A stretch of 64,000 nt of DNA from contig JAQJVL010001104.1 in assembly GCA_035578905.1 (NCBI GenBank), positions 62,001-126,000 of the forward strand, in the 5' to 3' direction. Numbering within the stretch: position 1 is the first letter of the stretch; each line of letters starts with the position of its first letter. The notes beneath the pieces were generated by a model. The model had not been told where the DNA came from. It did no database searches and was given only the letters and a program-made list of their open reading frames with translations. The DNA comes from Stictocephala bisonia. Taxonomy: Eukaryota > Arthropoda > Insecta > Hemiptera > Membracidae. Shown here piece after piece: positions 59,450 to 64,000 of this stretch. A program made the position numbers and the translations under genes.

Positions 59450-59614
59450 TACATCTTTTTCTAAAGGTAGGAGAGTTAAATATGGTGTGCCCCAAGGCTC
59501 AATTATCTGGCCAATTCTATTTAATATATATATTAATGACTAACCAATTAGCATAGAGTGTAGGTATTGATGGATATTTATTTGCTGATTACTTTGGTTT
59601 GAAGGTCAGTAATA

Positions 59615-60939
59615 CAGGGTAGGGCAAAATGGACTCCCTAGTTTGAATCAGTCACCGAAGAGCGCGCAGGTCAGTTAGCGGTGTGGGAGTAGTGGCGTTT
59701 GGTGGGGGAGAAGACGCCACTTTAGTTGTCACCATGCAGTGCACTGGCGAGCATCGTGGTTTTGTCGTAGAAACGTTTTTTAAAAACAACGATAGTGTAG
59801 TGATGACGCAGAGGGCATTTCGTAGGCGGTTTGGTTTGACTCGTCATGACAGTGTTCCTGATGCTAAAACCATAAGGAAATGGATTGCAAGTGTACGGGC
59901 AACAGGATCTGCACTTCCTAGAAAACCAGGTGGGCGACCAAAAAGTGTGAGGACCCCGGAAAACATTGTGGCAGTGAGAGCGTCTATTGAACAATCCCCA
60001 TCGCGCTCTGCGCGGAAACATGCTGCTGCTCTTGGGATATCGCCCAGAACGGTAAGGCGAATTTTACACTCTGACCTTCACTTACACCCCTATAAGATGA
60101 TGGTTGTTCAGGAGTTGGGCCCAGAAGACTGGGTGAAACGTACAGATGCTTGCAATGCAATGTTAGCCTCTTTGCAAGCCGGCGCTATTCTTTGGTCTAG
60201 CGATGAAGCCCATTTTCACCTCTCCGGCTCAGTAAATAAGCAAAACTTTCGGTACTGGGCAGCTGAAAACCCACACACTCTTCACCAAAGACCTCTTCAT
60301 TCACCAAAAGTGAGAGTTTGGTGCGCTGTGTCCTCCATAGGCATTATTGGCCCATACTTTTTTTGAATATGAAGGTGCAACTGTTACTGTGAACTCTGTG
60401 CGCTATTGTGAGATGTTGGAGAACTTTTTATTTCCCAAAATTGAAGAGTATGGTGAGGAAAATGATATGGAAGCCTTTTGGTTTCAACAGGATGGTGCCA
60501 CGGCTCATACCGCCCGTCGTTCACGCCAAATCCTGCAAGAACAGTTTCCCGGCCGCCTGATCTCGTTGCGAGGGGATGTTCCATGGCCCCCTCGTTCCCC
60601 AGATTTGAGCCCATGTGATTATTTTCTTTGGGGTCACCTCAAATCTGAGGTTTATAAAGTTCGACCAAGGACCTTGGAAGCCCTTAAGGAAGCAATTGCT
60701 GATGTCATCGCTGGAATAACGCCAGCTATGCTGGGCAGAGTTTTTGAAAACTTTTTTGAACGACTTAACATGTGCATCGCTCGTCAAGGTCGTCACCTGG
60801 ACGATATCATTTTCAAAACATAATGAAAATGAAATGGCATAATATGTAGTTTTCAGAAATAAAAAGCTTTTTTAATTATCTTGGATGGTTTTTTTACAAT
60901 TAACCTGTCAAATCAGGGAGTCCATTTTGCCCCACCCTG
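59615..60939 (+). mobile_element. Tc1/mariner-superfamily DD41D transposon, 1325 bp
   Basis: Inverted ends CAGGGTAGGGCAAAATGGAC and (reversed right) CAGGGTGGGGCAAAATGGAC with one mismatch, TA on both sides (59613-59614, 60940-60941). Inserted in the LINE RT just after FADY. Nearly intact, so relatively young. Confidence 0.93.
59683..60823 (+). pseudogene. DD41D transposase with one frameshift
   Basis: A transposase of about 370 residues in two overlapping frames. First frame (59683-60366; MQCTGEHRGFVVETFFKNND at 59734 is an alternative start): helix-turn-helix RRRFGLTRHDSVPDAKTIRK, the GRPKSVRT hook, a second HTH (RKHAAALGISPRTVRRILH), then catalytic SSDEAHFHLSGSVNKQNFRY. Second frame (from about 60364): WFQQDGATAHTARRSRQIL and WPPRSPDLSPCDYFLWGHLK. 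Forty-one residues separate the Asp of QQD from that of PCD, hence DD41D (the rosa/Visitor-type spacing). The shift lies in a T7 run at 60357-60363, consistent with one extra T. All three Asp residues are present. Confidence 0.92.
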
Positions 60940-60993
60940 TATCAGTAAATGATAAATTGATATTTCAATATGTAGCTCTGAATTGTGTAAAAT

Positions 60994-61870
60994 TAATTAT
61001 ATAAATAATTTACTGCCTTACTTGCACAATTCATTTCAGTTTTATTGCATTTATTGCAATATATACATTTTGGGGATAACCCCATCTTCATAGCATCTAA
61101 AAATATAAAACTACACAAACTTAGTTAATTTAGTACACTGTATAACGTTGTGGTGTATAAATTAAAATAAAATAAATATTGAAACAATTCGGATTAGATT
61201 CTTAACCTTCAAACATTTTGTATAGACTACTTTAAAAATAAAAGTGACAGTTCGTATCATATGGTAGGTGGGTGCTCTCATAAGGGCTAAGTTGAGCTCT
61301 TACCATGTGTTCGGTTTTTTATCATAGTTTCATATATTGGATTTGCTTATATTAAACATATATTAAACACCTGCCACGACTACTGCAAAATTGAAAATAT
61401 TGAAATTCTACATTTGGAACAAAAAAAGAAAATTAGACTGTTTGGAAGGCTACGAGATATACAAAAGTGTTAAAAGCGAACCACATCTTGTTCTTAACAA
61501 ACAAATCAATTTCACAGCAAATCCAATAAATGAAACTATGATAAAAAACCGAACACATGGTAACAGCTCAACTTAGCCCTTATGAGAGCACCCACCTACC
61601 ATATGATACGAACTGTCACTTCCATTTTTAAAGTAGTCTATACAAAATGTTTGAAGGTTAAGAATCTAATCCGAATTGTTTCAATATTTATTTTATTTTA
61701 ATTTATACACCACAACGTTATACAGTGTACTAAATTAACCAAGTTTGTGTAGTTTTATATTTTTAGATGCTATGAAGATGGGGTTATCCCCGAAATGTAT
61801 ACATTGCAATAAAATGCAATAAAACTGAAATGAATTGTGCAAGTAAGGCAGTAAGTTATTTATATAATTG
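60994..61870. mobile_element. Foldback element, about 340-bp arms
   Basis: aattatataaataatttact...cttacttgcacaattcattt...tggttttttatcatagtttc... pairs with the reverse complement at 61523-61870 at more than 95% by eye; a 170-bp centre has no match. The right arm (61760-61850) reads ATGAAGATGGGGTTATCCCC followed by GAAATGTATACATTGCAATA, a TGAAGA box, GGGG/CCCC stem and GAAA. The left arm has the complement. No protein. Confidence 0.88.
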
Positions 61871-62392
61871 ATAAATTAAATTCTAGTTTTACATTACTTC
61901 AGGACTGGTGTGCTGCTAATAACTTGTTGTTAAACACGGAAAAAATCTGTGATTTATCTTTTAGCTACAACAGAAATGTTTCAGACTCTCCAGAGAACAG
62001 TAATTTTAAGTTTTTAGGACTATTGTTGGATTCTAAATTATCATGAAATTCTCATTTGATTGTGCATAAAAAATGGCTAAAGGTTTATATATCCTTAGTA
62101 GATTAAGAAACTCAGTTGATAATTATATTTTACTTACTGTATACTTTGCTCACATTCAAAGTATTTTGACATATGGAATTGATCTCTGGGGATCTAATGG
62201 CAATTTATTAATTAATCCTTAAGAAGATAAGGAAGAATGCTTTTCTTTCACTAAACGTCGGTAATTGTGAATTTATGTATTGAATGTCTACGTAATTGTA
62301 AAATTTAGATCTAAAAAATCTTACTAAACAAACAGGGTACAATTTTTAATTTTAGAAGTGCATAAATGATCACTTAACAAATTAAGTAAATA

Positions 62393-62705
62393 CGTACAGT
62401 GGTAATGACCAACTCGCCCACCCATACATGTACAGTGGTAATGACCCACTCAGCCATACACGTACAGTGGCAATGACCCACCCATACACATACAGTGGTA
62501 ATGACCCACCCAGCCATACATGTACAGTGGCAATGACCCACCCATACAAATACAGTGGTAATGACCCACCCAGCCATACACATACAGTGTTAATTACATA
62601 ATTGCAAGCTTTTCCGCCCTCCCAGACATTGTAAAGTGCTACTGGCCCACCCACCCTCCCAGACAAGTACAGTGCTACTGGCCCACTCGCCCTCCCAGAC
62701 AAGTA
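62393..62705. repeat. Minisatellite block, C-rich orientation
   Basis: Units such as catacatgtacagtggtaat followed by gacccacccag match the 21443-22955 minisatellite but are shorter and more varied (25-36 bp). 62636-62705 has a diverged version (agacaagtacagtgctactg gcccaccc). It lies within the LINE relic. Confidence 0.88.
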
Positions 62706-62951
62706 CAGTGCTATTTTTTGGAGTAAATAAAACTTTTTATACTCCAAAAAAGGGCTATTAGATTAATGTGCAATTTACCAGTATTAACATCTTGTAAACC
62801 TTGGTTTGTACAACTTCGAATTCTAACGTTTTACTCTCTTTATGTATTCCTTTGCTCAGTTTTGTTCATAGAAATTTAGATTTATTTAATATCAATGCTG
62901 ACTTTCATGTTTATAATACAAGACATAAGGATTGTTGAAGAGTTCAACAGT

Positions 62952-63983
62952 TTAACACGTTAACTGCCATGCCTGATTTCGGTAATGTGGCCCAGGATGC
63001 CAAACCCAATATAATGCGTTAACTTGTTTAAATAGCCACCAATAGATATAATTATAGATAAAAAATAAGATTTTATTGAATTAAGGGTATATATTATGCA
63101 TTTTAGGCCGTGGACGATCGGACCGACACGTTTATATTTCGTCTAGAACTTCACAAAAAATATGTGTGTCGGTCCGATTGAGCAACGTCTACAATGGATA
63201 ATAATTTTGGTTTTGTTTGGTTGGTAATAGGGAATTCCCGATCTTTTCATGACTCATGTTGCCGGCTCTTTCAGAACTAATGATTCTAGTGCTGTCATAC
63301 TTCTTCATAGCGGCCAGCTGATGAAACATTTATTCGCATGCTTTTTACAGCTGATGAAACATTTATTCATGCGCTTTTTACTTAGCTAACCTTTAGTGTT
63401 CTCTCGTGAATAAGAAGTGACCTATTTAGTCCACTGTAGTGATTATAATTTGTTTATCCTATATGTTTATTATTATTTTGTTTCTATTGTTTTTGTACAT
63501 ATTGTAAATATAACCATAATACTTTACCTAAATTGAAATAAATTTATTATTTATTATCTAAATAACATAAATAAAAATATTTAAAAAACATAAAAATGGG
63601 TTATTAGTGTTCGTATTCAATATTTAGGTTTGTAGTTTATTTATATTAAATGAAATAGCTAATTATTCTTGCATCAAATTAGCTTAAAATAACCGTCAGT
63701 CCGATTGGACCGACGAAATCATTAAATTTTCTGCTAAGATTCGTAGACGTTTTCATAATGTTATAATCAAAATATCTTGTTGTAATATTTCTTTATATAG
63801 TTTGTAATCTAGTAATTCATTGTAGTATATTTGTAGTCCGCTAGAGTGCGTCAGCTGTATAATCTAGAGCAAAACCTAAAGCTATTCCGTGACTGGCTCG
63901 TCAGTCCGCTCGGACCGACGCACTCCCCCTACGGGACTTACTGTGTCAGTCCGATCGGACTGACATGGCAGCTAACGTGTTAA
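62952..63983. mobile_element. TTAA-flanked piggyBac-like MITE C, about 1 kb
   Basis: Left TTAACACGTTAACTGCCATG and right (reversed) TTAACACGTTAGCTGCCATG, each beginning with TTAA. Interior has at least five copies of a palindrome-type motif, best GTCAGTCCGATCGGACTGAC at 63945-63964, others near 63110, 63167, 63696 and 63900. Non-coding. Confidence 0.82.
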
Positions 63984-64000
63984 GTATAGTAGCTCAAATA

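Larger units (their letters stand above)
59450..62950 (+). pseudogene. CR1/Jockey-like LINE relic with three insertions
   Basis: RT pieces appear in order: KYGVPQGSIIWPILFNIYIN (59485-59540), GYLFADYFGLKVSN (FADD changed to FADY, 59570-59612), [DD41D element], VNDKLIFQ, [foldback], LQDWCAANNLLLNTEK and NSNFKFLGLLLDSKLSW (61895-62045), KGLYILSRLRNSVDNYILLT with LTYGIDLWGSNG (62080-62200), [minisatellite block], KRAIRLMCNLPVLTSCKP (62750-62810) and FHVYNTRHKDC (62900-62935). The series matches the RT palm through the C-terminal tail of a CR1/Jockey-type ORF2. Many stops. Confidence 0.82.

Noticed and set aside
58662..64000. Search for further 5' AGL exons or a promoter
   Set aside because: All readable coding sequence here belongs to transposons on the plus strand; no AGL motif or splice-bounded frame was found.

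Overview
The window is a piece of an AT-rich, repeat-dense arthropod nuclear genome. An insect is most likely, and a large-genome hemipteran-like species would fit, but the sequence alone does not settle this. Evidence: one eukaryotic gene split by GT-AG introns, polyadenylated LINEs, a tRNA-derived SINE, and mariner, DD41D, pogo/Tigger, hAT, PIF/Harbinger, Helitron and Penelope-like elements.

Host gene. The only cellular gene I can support is the glycogen debranching enzyme (AGL), on the minus strand, spanning 58661 down to 1531. I resolved 18 consecutive internal exons. Every junction is GT-AG and every intron phase matches its neighbour, so the exons join into 1131 uninterrupted codons. 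They run from just before the 4-alpha-glucanotransferase active site, through its three acidic motifs, the linker and most of the amylo-1,6-glucosidase domain. The first exons lie beyond 64000. The last exon or exons (E-W-L-W-P onward in relatives) lie before position 1. Everything else in the window is intron.

Introns, left to right. 2098-3262: truncated hAT end and Helitron helicase remnant. 4985-6660: decayed non-LTR reverse transcriptase split by a pogo-like MITE. 9307-10794: Penelope-like element with GIY-YIG nuclease, an inverted partial copy and a 14-bp target duplication. 11390-11705: mariner relic. 13356-16553: pogo/Tigger element containing a hAT-like element with an 8-bp duplication. 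20500-26630: CR1/L2-like LINE remains interleaved with a G-rich minisatellite that switches strand several times. 27843-28532: second pogo-like MITE. 30046-31600: LINE tail and PIF/Harbinger relic. 32352-32687: six identical 56-bp repeats. 32952-33610: Helitron 3' end. 34108-34412: SINE. 36390-38806: two TTAA-flanked piggyBac-like MITEs. 39319-42525: a hAT-like element with a second hAT-like element nested inside. 49378-55959: a mariner split by a 5.25-kb LINE whose two ORFs are intact. 59450-62950: a LINE relic broken by a DD41D transposon, a foldback element and a minisatellite block, followed by a third TTAA MITE to 63983.

How it fits together. AGL sits in a region where transposons repeatedly land in older transposons, yet the exons and splice sites stay clean, so the gene appears to be under purifying selection. 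The young pieces (LOA/R1/I-group LINE, DD41D element, 56-bp tandem repeat) contrast with heavily decayed relics. I found no convincing new cellular system. The most unusual signals are the hairpin elements with hammerhead-like cores, the strand-switching G-rich minisatellite, and TTAA MITEs that share ends but carry different palindromes.
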